Below are positions 18,174 through 26,096 of a DNA stretch of 64,000 bases, piece by piece. The translations under genes and the position numbers were made by a program. Position 1 is the stretch's first letter. The number at the start of each line of letters is the position of its first letter. Under the pieces are notes generated by a model. The model was not told the origin of the DNA. It was given only the letters and a program-made list of their open reading frames with translations, and made no database searches. Origin of the DNA: Parvibaculum indicum. GTDB lineage: Bacteria; Pseudomonadota; Alphaproteobacteria; Parvibaculales; Parvibaculaceae. The stretch lies in contig NZ_JAASQO010000005.1 of the NCBI RefSeq assembly GCF_011762095.1, positions 62,001 to 126,000 on the forward strand, written 5' to 3'.

Positions 18174-18519
18174 GAAAATGAAGCTGACCATAGACGCGCT
18201 ATCCGCGCTGGCCCAGGAGACCCGGCTCGCCATCTTTCGCGCGCTGGTGCGCGCCCATTCTCCGGATGAGGGGAGAGGCGGGCTTGCGGCGGGCGAGATT
18301 GCGGAGCGGCTGGGCGTAGCGCCCGCCACGCTTTCCTTCCACCTGAAGGAGCTGGCCCATGCGGGGCTCGTCGTCTCGCGGCGCGAAGGGCGTTCGATCA
18401 TCTACAAGGCCGATCTTGGCCGGATGAGCGCTGTGATGGGGTTTCTGCTGGAAGATTGCTGCAACGGCGCCTGCGGCACGGTCGCTGCCTGCGCCCCGCA
18501 AGAGGAGTGCGTTTCGTGA
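18172..18519 (+). CDS. arsR: ArsR-family arsenite-responsive repressor
   Basis: A 115-residue winged-helix repressor. The DNA-binding domain is clear: LSALAQETRLAIFRALVRAH, AAGEIAERLGVAPATLSFHL and AGLVVSRREGRSIIYKAD. The As(III) sensor is C-terminal, C96-C97-x3-C101 (LEDCCNGAC), resembling the Acidithiobacillus-type ArsR rather than the helix-3 type of plasmid R773. Further cysteines lie at C107 and C113. No Shine-Dalgarno sequence precedes the ATG at 18172, which lies only 10 bases from a perfect -10 box, so the mRNA may be leaderless. Its stop overlaps the arsI start. An in-frame ATG at 18178 is an alternative. Confidence 0.93.
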   Translation: MKMKLTIDALSALAQETRLAIFRALVRAHSPDEGRGGLAAGEIAERLGVAPATLSFHLKELAHAGLVVSRREGRSIIYKADLGRMSAVMGFLLEDCCNGACGTVAACAPQEECVS

Positions 18520-18965
18520 AAAGACTGCATGTGAGTTTCGGCGTTGCCGATCTCGACAAGTCGATCGCTTTTTATACCACGCTGTTCGGCGAGGCGCCGA
18601 GCGTGGTGCGGCCGGGTTACGCCAAATGGATGCTGGACGATCCCCGCGTCAATTTCGTCGTGGAGACCGGATCGGAAACGCCGGGTTTCAACCATGCGGG
18701 CATTCAGGTGGAAGAGCAGGAAGAGCTTCATCAAATCTTCGAACGCATGAAGCAGGCTGAAGCGCCTTACCTGCCGGAAGGCGTGACCACCTGCTGCTAT
18801 GCCAAGTCGGAAAAGAGCTGGACGGCGGATCCCGACGGTGTGGCCTGGGAGGCGTTTCACACGCACCGCCAGATGGAGGAATTCGGCACCGGGCCGGATC
18901 TCGCGAAACTCGAACAGGGCGATGCGCCCCTTCCCGCTGCGCCGCGCGGCGTATGCTGTTCGTAA
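18516..18965 (+). CDS. arsI: ArsI-type C-As lyase (glyoxalase/dioxygenase superfamily)
   Basis: A 149-residue vicinal-oxygen-chelate protein. ArsI uses Fe(II) and O2 to break the carbon-arsenic bond of trivalent methyl- and aryl-arsenicals. The metal ligands H5, H60 and E112 (LHVSFG, FNHAGIQ, DGVAWEAF) and the arsenical-binding pair C93-C94 (GVTTCCYA) match the family layout, and the C-terminal CC (147-148) is also typical. The GTG start at 18516 overlaps the arsR stop and has AGAGGAG upstream at 18501-18507. CadI is the closest alternative name; the arsenic operon supports ArsI. Confidence 0.88.
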   Translation: MKRLHVSFGVADLDKSIAFYTTLFGEAPSVVRPGYAKWMLDDPRVNFVVETGSETPGFNHAGIQVEEQEELHQIFERMKQAEAPYLPEGVTTCCYAKSEKSWTADPDGVAWEAFHTHRQMEEFGTGPDLAKLEQGDAPLPAAPRGVCCS

Positions 18966-18978
18966 AGGAGAGGTCGAG

Positions 18979-19500
18979 ATGACCCCGCAAGACCCCCAAG
19001 AAAAATACAATGTCCTGTTTCTCTGCACGGGCAATTCCTGCCGTTCGGTGATGGCGGAAGCCTATATGAACTCGCTGCCCGGCACGCCTTTCCACGCTTA
19101 CAGCGCGGGCAGCATGCCGACCGGCGAGGTGAACCCCTACGCCATCGAAACGCTGCAATATGCAAAGGTTTCCACCGAGGGGCTTCGCTCCAAAAGCTGG
19201 GACGAGTTCGCGGAACCCGGCGCCCCGCAGATGAATTTCGTCTTCACCGTCTGCGACAATGCGGCGGGTGAGGTTTGTCCGATCTGGCCCGGTCAGCCCA
19301 TGACCGCGCATTGGCCCTTTCCGGATCCGGCCAGGTTCGAGGGAACGGAAACCGAGACACGGGCTCACTTTCTTGAAGTTTTCCGGCAGATCCGTACCCG
19401 GATCGATCTTCTGGTCGCGCTGCCTATCACCTCGCTCGACAGGCTGGCACTCAAGAAGAAGCTCGACGATATGGGACGCTCTCCGGCGGAGGCCGAATAA
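18979..19500 (+). CDS. arsC: Arsenate reductase, low-molecular-weight phosphatase type
   Basis: A 173-residue protein that reduces arsenate to arsenite. The P-loop CX5R is seen at C16-R22 ([10 protein letters not shown]), the general-acid aspartate in FPDPARF at about residue 116, and the resolving cysteines at C92 and C100 ([11 protein letters not shown]), giving the triple-cysteine relay of thioredoxin-coupled reductases. The start at 18979 has an AGGAGAGG ribosome binding site. Its stop overlaps the acr3 start (TAATG), which directs freshly made arsenite to the exporter. Protein tyrosine phosphatase activity is less likely given the cysteines. Confidence 0.9.
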   Translation: MTPQDPQEKYNVLFLCTGNSCRSVMAEAYMNSLPGTPFHAYSAGSMPTGEVNPYAIETLQYAKVSTEGLRSKSWDEFAEPGAPQMNFVFTVCDNAAGEVCPIWPGQPMTAHWPFPDPARFEGTETETRAHFLEVFRQIRTRIDLLVALPITSLDRLALKKKLDDMGRSPAEAE

Positions 19501-20570
19501 TGGCGGCCGGCGACAAGAAGGCGCGGCTCGGCTTTCTCGACCGCTATCTCACGGTGTGGATTTTCGCCGCCATGGCGCTGGGCGCGGCATTGGGGAGCTT
19601 CGTGCCCGGCCTGCCCGCGGCCATCGACGGGATATCCATCGGTACCACCAATATTCCGATCGCGATCGGCCTGTTGCTCATGATGTATCCGCCGCTGGCG
19701 CGCGTGCGGTATGAGGAGCTGCATCGCATTTTCGAGGACCGGAAGGTGCTGACCCTGTCGCTCGTGCAGAACTGGCTGATCGGCCCGGTTCTCATGTTCG
19801 CGCTGGCGGTGATCTTTCTCCATGACGAACCGGCCTATATGACTGGCCTCATTCTTATCGGTCTGGCGCGTTGTATCGCCATGGTGATCGTCTGGAACCA
19901 GCTTGCACGCGGCAGCAATGAATATGTCGCAGGGCTGGTGGCTTTCAACAGTGTGTTCCAGCTCGTCTTTTTCAGCCTGTATGCGTGGTTCTTCCTGTCG
20001 GTGCTGCCGCCCCTCTTCGGGCTCGAAGGGCAGGTCGTCGATGTCAGCTTCTGGGTGGTGGCGGGCGCCGTGGCGCTTTATCTCGGCGTACCTTTCGCGG
20101 CGGGCTACCTCACGCGGCGGTTCCTGCGTCCGGCCATCGGGGCCGATGCTTACGACAATGGTTTCGTGCCGAAGGTTGCACCGCTGACGCTGGTGGCGCT
20201 GCTCTTCACCATCCTCGTCATGTTTGCGATGAAGGGCGACGCCGTGTTGTCGCTGCCCCTTGATGCGATCCGGATAGCAATCCCGCTGGCGATCTACTTC
20301 GTCGTCATGTTCCTGGTAAGTTTTGCGATGAGCCGGGCGTTGGGCGCGGACTATCCACGTACCGTCTCGCTGTCCTTCACGGCGGCCAGCAACAATTTCG
20401 AGCTGGCGATCGCGGTTGCCATTGCCGCTTTCGGTATCGCCTCGCCTGTCGCCTTTGCGACCGTCATCGGTCCGCTGGTGGAAGTGCCGGTGCTGATCGC
20501 GCTGGTGGGCGTTGCGCTCCGGCTGAAGGAGCGCTGGTTTCCGGCAGGTGCCACGCAACCCGCCGAGTGA
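19500..20570 (+). CDS. acr3: Arsenite exporter Acr3
   Basis: A 356-residue integral membrane protein with about ten hydrophobic helices, of the bile/arsenite/riboflavin transporter superfamily. It extrudes arsenite from the cytoplasm. Family marks are [17 protein letters not shown], the conserved cysteine in [18 protein letters not shown], the discontinuous helix [20 protein letters not shown] and [15 protein letters not shown]. It overlaps arsC by one base and ends the ars operon; a terminator follows at 20600. Confidence 0.95.
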   Translation: MAAGDKKARLGFLDRYLTVWIFAAMALGAALGSFVPGLPAAIDGISIGTTNIPIAIGLLLMMYPPLARVRYEELHRIFEDRKVLTLSLVQNWLIGPVLMFALAVIFLHDEPAYMTGLILIGLARCIAMVIVWNQLARGSNEYVAGLVAFNSVFQLVFFSLYAWFFLSVLPPLFGLEGQVVDVSFWVVAGAVALYLGVPFAAGYLTRRFLRPAIGADAYDNGFVPKVAPLTLVALLFTILVMFAMKGDAVLSLPLDAIRIAIPLAIYFVVMFLVSFAMSRALGADYPRTVSLSFTAASNNFELAIAVAIAAFGIASPVAFATVIGPLVEVPVLIALVGVALRLKERWFPAGATQPAE

Positions 20571-20599
20571 CGGGCAAGCGTATCGCCGGGCAATGAAAA

Positions 20600-20633
20600 A
20601 CCCGCGCCCCGATAAAGGGGCGCGGGTCGTTTC
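20600..20633. terminator. Bidirectional rho-independent terminator
   Basis: An 11-bp stem, ACCCGCGCCCC/GGGGCGCGGGT, with loop GATAAA. On the plus strand it is followed by a T-rich stretch (acr3 side); on the minus strand the A-run at 20596-20600 gives TTTTT. It therefore serves both acr3 and the convergent gene at 20660-21103. Confidence 0.85.
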
Positions 20634-20659
20634 GTTTCAAGCGGAAGTTTCGGCGGGCC

Positions 20660-21103
20660 TTACTCGGCCGGCTGGCTCTCCGGCTTCGGCGCTTCCGTGT
20701 CGGCCGGCTCTTCGCTTTCGCCCATGCCTTCGGCGTTCATGGCGTCATTGGCATCCTGGGCGGCGTCTTCCATCGCGTCGCCCGTGGCTTCGGCGGCGTC
20801 CTCGGCGGCATCCATGGTTGCCTCGGCCCCGTCCTGGATGGCTTCTCCGGTCGCCTCTGCGGCTTCACCGGCCTGGTCCATCATGCTGTCGCCGGACGTG
20901 CTTTCCTCTGCCGCGGGCGCGGCTTCCTCGGCTGCGGGTGCGGCGTCTTCCGCCGGTGCGGCACCTTCATCGGCCGGGGCCATTTCGCTCGTGCCCTGGT
21001 CTTCCGTCATCACGTCGTCGGACGGGTTCATCATCTGGTAGCCGATGACGAGAATGATGGCGATCACAATGATCGCGAGTGCGGTCTTTGTGAAATTCGA
21101 CAT
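20660..21103 (-). CDS. Acidic Ala/Glu-rich single-pass membrane protein
   Basis: A 147-residue protein of no recognised family. The N-terminus (MSNFTKTALAIIVIAIILVIGYQM) is one hydrophobic helix, most likely a signal anchor, followed by an extra-cytoplasmic low-complexity region. That region contains [11 protein letters not shown] repeats and then AE(A/D)AAEATG(D/E)A-type repeats (two near copies, about residues 75-120) of amphipathic character. The start at 21103 has GAGAGGAA six bases upstream. No cysteines are visible. It could be a cell-envelope spacer or a stress protein; I assign no function. Confidence 0.7.
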   Translation of the reverse strand: MSNFTKTALAIIVIAIILVIGYQMMNPSDDVMTEDQGTSEMAPADEGAAPAEDAAPAAEEAAPAAEESTSGDSMMDQAGEAAEATGEAIQDGAEATMDAAEDAAEATGDAMEDAAQDANDAMNAEGMGESEEPADTEAPKPESQPAE

Positions 21104-21498
21104 ATTGCGTTCCTCTCGGCGGCGGCGCCGCCCGTTGGTTATCCCCCGGTTGCGGACTCTCCCTCGCAACCACTCAAGGCCCTGTTCCCCGCTCCAGGGG
21201 GCCGTTCGGGCGTCAGAACCGAAATCTTAGTAATGATTTGCAGTGGATTGCCACCGGTAAACGATGAATTCCGGAAAAACATATAGCCTGTGTTGCCGCA
21301 GGGGCATTGCGGGGTGGCGGCTCGATCCTGTCGCGAGGCGATGCAACAGCTTGATATGGCTGTTGAAAATATTCGACGCTGCAGTGCAGCGAAGCCACCC
21401 GCCCCCTTGTGAGCCGGTAAGGGGGCGGGCTAAACAAAGGCAGTATCAAAACAATAAGGGAGGCCGGAGCCGTAAGGCATCCCGCATATGAGGCGCGC
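21104..21498. other. Intergenic region upstream of mmsA
   Basis: A divergent gap of about 395 bp with no protein-coding ORF I can support. It contains a perfect palindrome CGCTGCA-G-TGCAGCG (21377-21391) and a strong hairpin at 21398-21429, annotated separately. Promoters for mmsA and the acidic membrane protein should lie here but I cannot place them with confidence. Confidence 0.5.
21398..21429 (+). promoter_or_regulatory. Strong hairpin in the mmsA leader
   Basis: A perfect 11-bp stem, CCCGCCCCCTT/AAGGGGGCGGG, with a 10-base loop, ending 69 bp before the mmsA ATG. No T-run follows, so it is not a canonical terminator. It may be a leader structure affecting stability or translation; no known riboswitch is recognised. 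Confidence 0.4.
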
Positions 21499-22998
21499 AT
21501 GGCAAAAGAACTGACGCATTTCATCAATGGCGAGCATGTGGCGGGCGCGAGCGGCCGCTTCAGCGATGTGACGAACCCCAATACGGGCGAAGTGACGGCC
21601 AGGACGCCGTTGGCCAGCGCTGCGGAGATGGACAAGGCGGTGCAGGCCGCGGCCGCCGCTTTCCCGGCATGGGCGGCGACCAATCCGCAGCGCCGCGCCC
21701 GCGTCATGTTCAATTTCAAGCGTCTGCTCGAAGACAATATGGATGAGCTTGCGGAACTTCTGTCCGCGGAGCATGGCAAGGTGATTGCCGATTCCAAGGG
21801 CGACGTGCAGCGCGGCCTGGAAGTCATCGAGTTTGCCTGCGGCATTCCGCATCTCCAGAAGGGCGAGTTCACGGAAGGCGCGGGCCCCGGCATCGACATG
21901 TATTCCATGCGCCAGCCGCTCGGCGTGGTGGCGGGCATTACGCCGTTCAACTTCCCCGCGATGATCCCGATGTGGATGTTCGGCGTCGCCATTGCCTGCG
22001 GCAACAGCTTCATCTGCAAGCCGTCCGAGAAGGACCCCTCCGTGCCGATCCGGCTGGCCGAACTTTTCATGGAGGCCGGCGCGCCGGCAGGCGTTCTCAA
22101 TGTCGTCAATGGCGACAAGGAAGCGGTGGACGCGATCCTGACCCATCCGCAGATCCCGGCGGTGAGCTTCGTCGGCTCGTCCGACATCGCGCAGTATGTT
22201 TATGCAACGGGCGCGGCGCATGGCAAGCGCGTGCAGGCCATGGGCGGCGCGAAGAACCACGCCATCATCATGCCGGACGCCGACATGGACCAGGTCGTGA
22301 ACGACCTCATCGGCGCGGGCTACGGCTCGGCGGGCGAGCGCTGCATGGCAATCTCGGTGGCGGTGCCGGTGGGCGAGGAAACGGCGGATCGTCTCGTTGC
22401 CGCGCTGAAGCCCCGCGTGGAAGGCCTGAAAGTCGGCCTGTCGACGGAGCCGGACAGCGACTACGGGCCGGTCGTTTCCAGGGCGCATCTGGAAAAGGTG
22501 CAGGGCTATATCGATCTCGGCCTCAAGGAAGGTGCGGAGCTGGTGGTCGACGGGCGCGGCTTCTCGCTGCAGGGCTATGAAGACGGCTACTTCATGGGTG
22601 GCTCGCTCTTCGACAAGGTGACGCCCGACATGAAGATTTATAATGATGAAATCTTCGGTCCCGTCCTCTCGGTCGTTCGTGCCAAGACCTTCGAGGAGGC
22701 TGCCGAATTGCCGACCAGGCATCAGTATGGCAACGGCGTGGCGATCTACACGCGAGACGGCGATGCGGCGCGCAGCTTTGCCAGCCAGGTTCAGGTCGGC
22801 ATGGTCGGCATCAATGTGCCGATCCCGGTTCCGCTCGCCTACCATACATTCGGCGGCTGGAAGCGGTCCGCCTTCGGCGACACCAACCAGCACGGTACGG
22901 AAGGCGTGAAGTTCTGGACCAAGGTCAAGACAGTCACTTCCCGCTGGCCGAGCGGAGTGAAGGAGAACGCATCCTTCGTCATTCCGACAATGGAATAA
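21499..22998 (+). CDS. mmsA: Methylmalonate-semialdehyde dehydrogenase (CoA-acylating)
   Basis: Aldehyde-dehydrogenase superfamily enzyme (499 aa) converting methylmalonate semialdehyde to propionyl-CoA in valine (and inositol) catabolism. It has VVAGITPFNFPAMIPMWMFG, the family-specific NAD region, and the catalytic cysteine in GSAGERCMAISVAVPVG. Downstream are FGPVLSVVRAKTFEEA and the C-terminal FGGWKRSAFGDTNQHGTEG. The protein starts MAKELTHFINGE, as usual for MmsA, with a GAGG ribosome binding site. No other valine pathway gene is adjacent. A terminator hairpin follows. Confidence 0.94.
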   Translation: MAKELTHFINGEHVAGASGRFSDVTNPNTGEVTARTPLASAAEMDKAVQAAAAAFPAWAATNPQRRARVMFNFKRLLEDNMDELAELLSAEHGKVIADSKGDVQRGLEVIEFACGIPHLQKGEFTEGAGPGIDMYSMRQPLGVVAGITPFNFPAMIPMWMFGVAIACGNSFICKPSEKDPSVPIRLAELFMEAGAPAGVLNVVNGDKEAVDAILTHPQIPAVSFVGSSDIAQYVYATGAAHGKRVQAMGGAKNHAIIMPDADMDQVVNDLIGAGYGSAGERCMAISVAVPVGEETADRLVAALKPRVEGLKVGLSTEPDSDYGPVVSRAHLEKVQGYIDLGLKEGAELVVDGRGFSLQGYEDGYFMGGSLFDKVTPDMKIYNDEIFGPVLSVVRAKTFEEAAELPTRHQYGNGVAIYTRDGDAARSFASQVQVGMVGINVPIPVPLAYHTFGGWKRSAFGDTNQHGTEGVKFWTKVKTVTSRWPSGVKENASFVIPTME

Positions 22999-23025
22999 GC
23001 TCTTTCGGAATTTTTGGAATGAACG

Positions 23026-23056
23026 AATGGCGCTTCCCCCGGGAGGCGCCATTTTC
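23026..23056 (+). terminator. Terminator after mmsA
   Basis: Stem AATGGCGC (23026-23033) / GCGCCATT (23046-23053), extended by a C-run/G-run interior, with TTTT at 23052-23055. The 22-base core is identical to the terminator core after atpC at 50579-50600. Confidence 0.65.
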
Positions 23057-23067
23057 GTATTCTGACC

Positions 23068-23643
23068 ATGGGATCACTTTACATGTCAGAGGGGATGATG
23101 CCGGGGAGCAAACTCGAAATCCGTTATGGCTGGAAAAGCGCTCTGCTGGGACTGCTCGGAATCGCCATGGGGATAGGGGCAATCGCCGGGGCGCCGGGAC
23201 TTGCCCGTATGGAGTGCCATGGCCGCAATGCATGGTTCTGCGAACTGCTGCTCAACCTGCCGGAAACGGGACGGATTGTTTTCTGGGCCGCGTCCGGTCT
23301 CTTCTTCCTGTTTGGTGCAACCGTTATTCTCTACAGGGTGTTGAGGGCGGTCCCGGCCCTGTGTCTCGATCGGAACGGCATCTCGTTCCATCAGGGAAGC
23401 TCCGTTTTCGTGCCATGGGCGGAAGTGACCTCCCTTTCGCTCTCGCGGCGCTGGGTGGAGCTGCAGATGAAGCGTCCGGTGGAAATCAGACTGTTTGCCG
23501 TATGGCCGCGCCATCGCAACAAATTCGTCATTCCCTATTCGGGCGGGCGTGCCTATGTAGACGGCAAGCGCATGTCGGGTAGCGCGCGGGACGTTCTCGG
23601 CGAATGGATAGACAGGGTGAAGCAGGGCGTGTCGGTTTCGTGA
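23068..23643 (+). CDS. Two-TM protein with PH-like C-terminal domain (STM3941-like)
   Basis: A protein of up to 191 residues with two hydrophobic helices (ALLGLLGIAMGIGAIAG and VFWAASGLFFLFGATVILY) and a cytoplasmic C-terminal domain of alternating beta strands (ALCLDRNGISFHQGSSVFVP, WAEVTSLSLSRRWVELQM) ending in an amphipathic helix. This pattern is found in the STM3941/bacterial-PH family of unknown function. The start is uncertain: ATGs at 23068, 23083, 23095 and 23098 are in frame, and AGAGGGG at 23088-23094 may favour the last. Confidence 0.6.
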   Translation: MGSLYMSEGMMPGSKLEIRYGWKSALLGLLGIAMGIGAIAGAPGLARMECHGRNAWFCELLLNLPETGRIVFWAASGLFFLFGATVILYRVLRAVPALCLDRNGISFHQGSSVFVPWAEVTSLSLSRRWVELQMKRPVEIRLFAVWPRHRNKFVIPYSGGRAYVDGKRMSGSARDVLGEWIDRVKQGVSVS

Positions 23644-23687
23644 TCCGCGCAGGCAGCCCCGGCGGGAAAACGGGATGGGAGAATAGT

Positions 23688-24599
23688 TTGAGCGCTGATT
23701 GCATCGCCTTCGATCTCGATGCCTATTTTGCGCGGATCGGCTATGCCGGGCCGCGCGATACGTCCGTGGAGACGTTGCGGGCGCTCCATCGAGCGCAGGC
23801 GACGCGCATTCCCTTTGAAAATCTCGATGCGCTTCTGAGGCGGCATGTGCCGCTCGACCCGGCGTCGCGGAATGCAAAGCTCGTCGGGGCGATGAGGGGC
23901 GGTTATTGCTTCGAGCACAATGCGCTGCTGGCCGAGGCGCTTCGCGCGCTGGGGTTCGAGGTGACGGGGCTCATGGCCCGGGTGCGCTGGATGGCGGCAC
24001 CGGAAGATGCCACGCCGCGTAGCCATATGCTGCTCAAGGTCGAAACCGGGGAAGGTCCTCATATCGCCGACACCGGCTTCGGCGCGGTGACGCTGCCCGT
24101 GCCGCTCAGGTTCGTCGGCGAGGAGGTGCAGGAAACACCGCTCGAGTCGTTTCGTCTTGCAAGCAGAAACGACGGCTATGAGATGCAGGCGCTGCTCGAT
24201 GAGGATTGGGTGCCGCTTTACCGCTTCACCATGGAGCCGCAGGCGCCGGTCGATTACGAAGCGGCCAACTGGTACACGGCCACCCATCCGCACTCGATCT
24301 TCACCAATCATCTCGTCGTTTGCCGCCCGGACGAGGGTGTGCGCTATGCGCTGATGAACGACCGGCTGACGGTAAGGCCGTTGGGAGGGGAGGCCGAGAC
24401 GCGGCGGCTTGGCGATGTGGATGAGCTTGTCTCGGCCTTGCGCGATCTCTTCCTGATCGAGGTCGGCGCGGAGGATCGCGCCGCGCTTGCCGGATGGATG
24501 GCGCTGTGGACGGCCGCCGGCGAGGGGGAGGTTCAGGCGTCAGGCGATGTCGTCCACACCCGGGTCGAACCGCCACTTGCGGACGATGGCGGCCGGTAG
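23688..24599 (+). CDS. nat: Arylamine N-acetyltransferase
   Basis: NAT-family enzyme (303 aa) transferring acetyl from acetyl-CoA to arylamines or hydrazines. The catalytic triad is visible: C74 (RGGYCFEHNALL), H113 (SHMLLKVE) and D128 (IADTGFGAV). The N-terminal YFARIGYAG and TRIPFENLDALL are typical. The TTG at 23688 is chosen because GGGAG lies about 8 bases upstream and homology begins soon after; a GTG at 23640 is possible. The C-terminus is about 20-25 residues longer than usual and overlaps the convergent MazG-like gene by 60 bp. Confidence 0.87.
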   Translation: MSADCIAFDLDAYFARIGYAGPRDTSVETLRALHRAQATRIPFENLDALLRRHVPLDPASRNAKLVGAMRGGYCFEHNALLAEALRALGFEVTGLMARVRWMAAPEDATPRSHMLLKVETGEGPHIADTGFGAVTLPVPLRFVGEEVQETPLESFRLASRNDGYEMQALLDEDWVPLYRFTMEPQAPVDYEAANWYTATHPHSIFTNHLVVCRPDEGVRYALMNDRLTVRPLGGEAETRRLGDVDELVSALRDLFLIEVGAEDRAALAGWMALWTAAGEGEVQASGDVVHTRVEPPLADDGGR

Positions 24600-24863
24600 G
24601 TCGATATCGTTGCGCCGTGCGAATAGCAGGATATGGCCGAGCAGGTCCGCCGTTTCATTGGCCAATTCTTCCCGCAATGCGGTATCGTCGAGGCCGCGCC
24701 GCCTCCCGCGCGCCGTCAGTTTCATCCAGACCTGGGTGAGTTCGCCCAGTTCCTCCTGCAATTTCAGGACGAACCAGTCCTCGTCGCGCGCGATGCCGTT
24801 GGAGGATGCATAGGTCCGGGATGCTTGTTCGAAGCGATCTGCGAGTTTAAGGAGAGGAGGCAT
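24540..24863 (-). CDS. MazG-like nucleotide pyrophosphohydrolase domain protein
   Basis: A 107-residue all-alpha protein. LKLQEELGELTQVWMKL followed by ALREELANETADLLGHILLFARRNDIDL shows the EExxE...ExxD metal-binding pattern of MazG-like NTP pyrophosphohydrolases, which remove non-canonical nucleotides. The ATG at 24863 has GGGAG upstream; an in-frame ATG at 24920 would add 19 residues. It overlaps the end of the convergent nat gene by 60 bp and is divergent from zapE. Confidence 0.7.
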   Translation of the reverse strand: MPPLLKLADRFEQASRTYASSNGIARDEDWFVLKLQEELGELTQVWMKLTARGRRRGLDDTALREELANETADLLGHILLFARRNDIDLPAAIVRKWRFDPGVDDIA

Positions 24864-24943
24864 TGATGGGGCTCCCGATTTGCGGGCCTCGAGATTGGTC
24901 GATTCTGTTTGTTCACACAATGTTCCCGTTCTGACGAGATTCC

Positions 24944-26065
24944 ATGAGTTCAGGTCCTCTCAAGGCTTACAAGCAACTGGTCGCGTCGGGCGAGCTGGCC
25001 GAGGACCGGGCGCAGGCGCATGTCGCGCAGCGTTTGCAGCATCTGGCCGACGAACTGAAAAACTGGACGCCCGGCAAGAAGGCCGGGCCGCTTTCCGTTA
25101 TCGGTATCGGCAGGCCCGTCACCCCGCCCGAGGGGCTGTACATCTGGGGCGCGGTCGGTCGCGGCAAGTCCATGCTGATGGATCTCTTCTACGAACATGC
25201 GCAGGTTTCGCCCAAGCGACGCATTCATTTCCACGCCTTCATGGCGGAGACGCATGAGCGCATCTTCAAATGGCGTCAGCTCGAAAAGGAAGGGAAGGTG
25301 AAGGGGAGCGATCCGATCCCGCCTGTTGCGAAACAGATCGCGGAGGAGGCGGCGCTTCTCTGTTTCGACGAGTTCCAGGTGCATGACATTGCCGATGCCT
25401 CCATCCTCGGCCGGCTTTTCACCCGGCTTTTCGATCTCGGCGTGGTCGTCGTCGCAACTTCCAATCGCGAACCGGACGAGCTTTACAAGAACGGTCTCAA
25501 CCGGCACCGCTTCCTGCCTTTCATCGATCTCGTGAAGCAGCGCATGGACGTGCTGAAGCTCGACTCTGACACAGATTACCGGATGGATCGGATCAAGGGG
25601 ATGCCGGTCTATTATGCGCCGCTCGATGCGAAAGCCGATGCCGCGCTTGCCGATGCCTTCGAAAAGCTCACCGACCGGAGGCAGGGCGACCCCATGGTGC
25701 TGGAGGTGAAGGCGCGCGCGGTGGACGTGCCCGAAGCGGCGCATGGCGTGGCGCGTTTTCACTTCAACGATCTCTGCGCGAAAGCGCTGGGCGCTGCCGA
25801 CTACATCAAGATCGCGGACACCTTCCATACGGTCATTCTGCGCGATGTGCCGAGGCTGACGCCGGACAAGCGCAACGAAGCCAAGCGTTTCGTCACGCTG
25901 ATCGATGCGCTTTACGAGGCGAAGACGCGGCTCTTCATGTCGGCGGAGGCGGAACCCAATGATCTCTATCCGAAAGGCGACGGCGCGTTCGAGTTCGAAC
26001 GCACCGTTTCCCGCCTGATGGAAATGCAGAGCACGGAATATCTGGCGCTTCGCGAGGATGCCTGA
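24944..26065 (+). CDS. zapE: Cell division protein ZapE (AFG1-like ATPase)
   Basis: A 373-residue AAA-type ATPase associated with the Z-ring in E. coli and related to yeast Afg1/Lace1. Walker A is GAVGRGKSMLMD, Walker B LLCFDEFQVHDIADA, and sensor/arginine-containing segments VVVATSNREPDELYKNGLNR and DVPRLTPDKRNEAKRFVTLID are conserved. The N-terminal AYKQLVASGELAEDRAQ is typical. The length matches alphaproteobacterial homologues. In this class zapE usually lies just before mdh; here an inserted minus-strand block separates them. Confidence 0.95.
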   Translation: MSSGPLKAYKQLVASGELAEDRAQAHVAQRLQHLADELKNWTPGKKAGPLSVIGIGRPVTPPEGLYIWGAVGRGKSMLMDLFYEHAQVSPKRRIHFHAFMAETHERIFKWRQLEKEGKVKGSDPIPPVAKQIAEEAALLCFDEFQVHDIADASILGRLFTRLFDLGVVVVATSNREPDELYKNGLNRHRFLPFIDLVKQRMDVLKLDSDTDYRMDRIKGMPVYYAPLDAKADAALADAFEKLTDRRQGDPMVLEVKARAVDVPEAAHGVARFHFNDLCAKALGAADYIKIADTFHTVILRDVPRLTPDKRNEAKRFVTLIDALYEAKTRLFMSAEAEPNDLYPKGDGAFEFERTVSRLMEMQSTEYLALREDA

Positions 26066-26096
26066 CGGCCATAAAGCGTCGGGCGGCCGGCCGGTT

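Noticed and set aside
21264-21491. 75-codon ORF upstream of mmsA
   Set aside because: It runs through the palindrome and hairpin, with Cys/Arg-rich random-like translation and no ribosome binding site.
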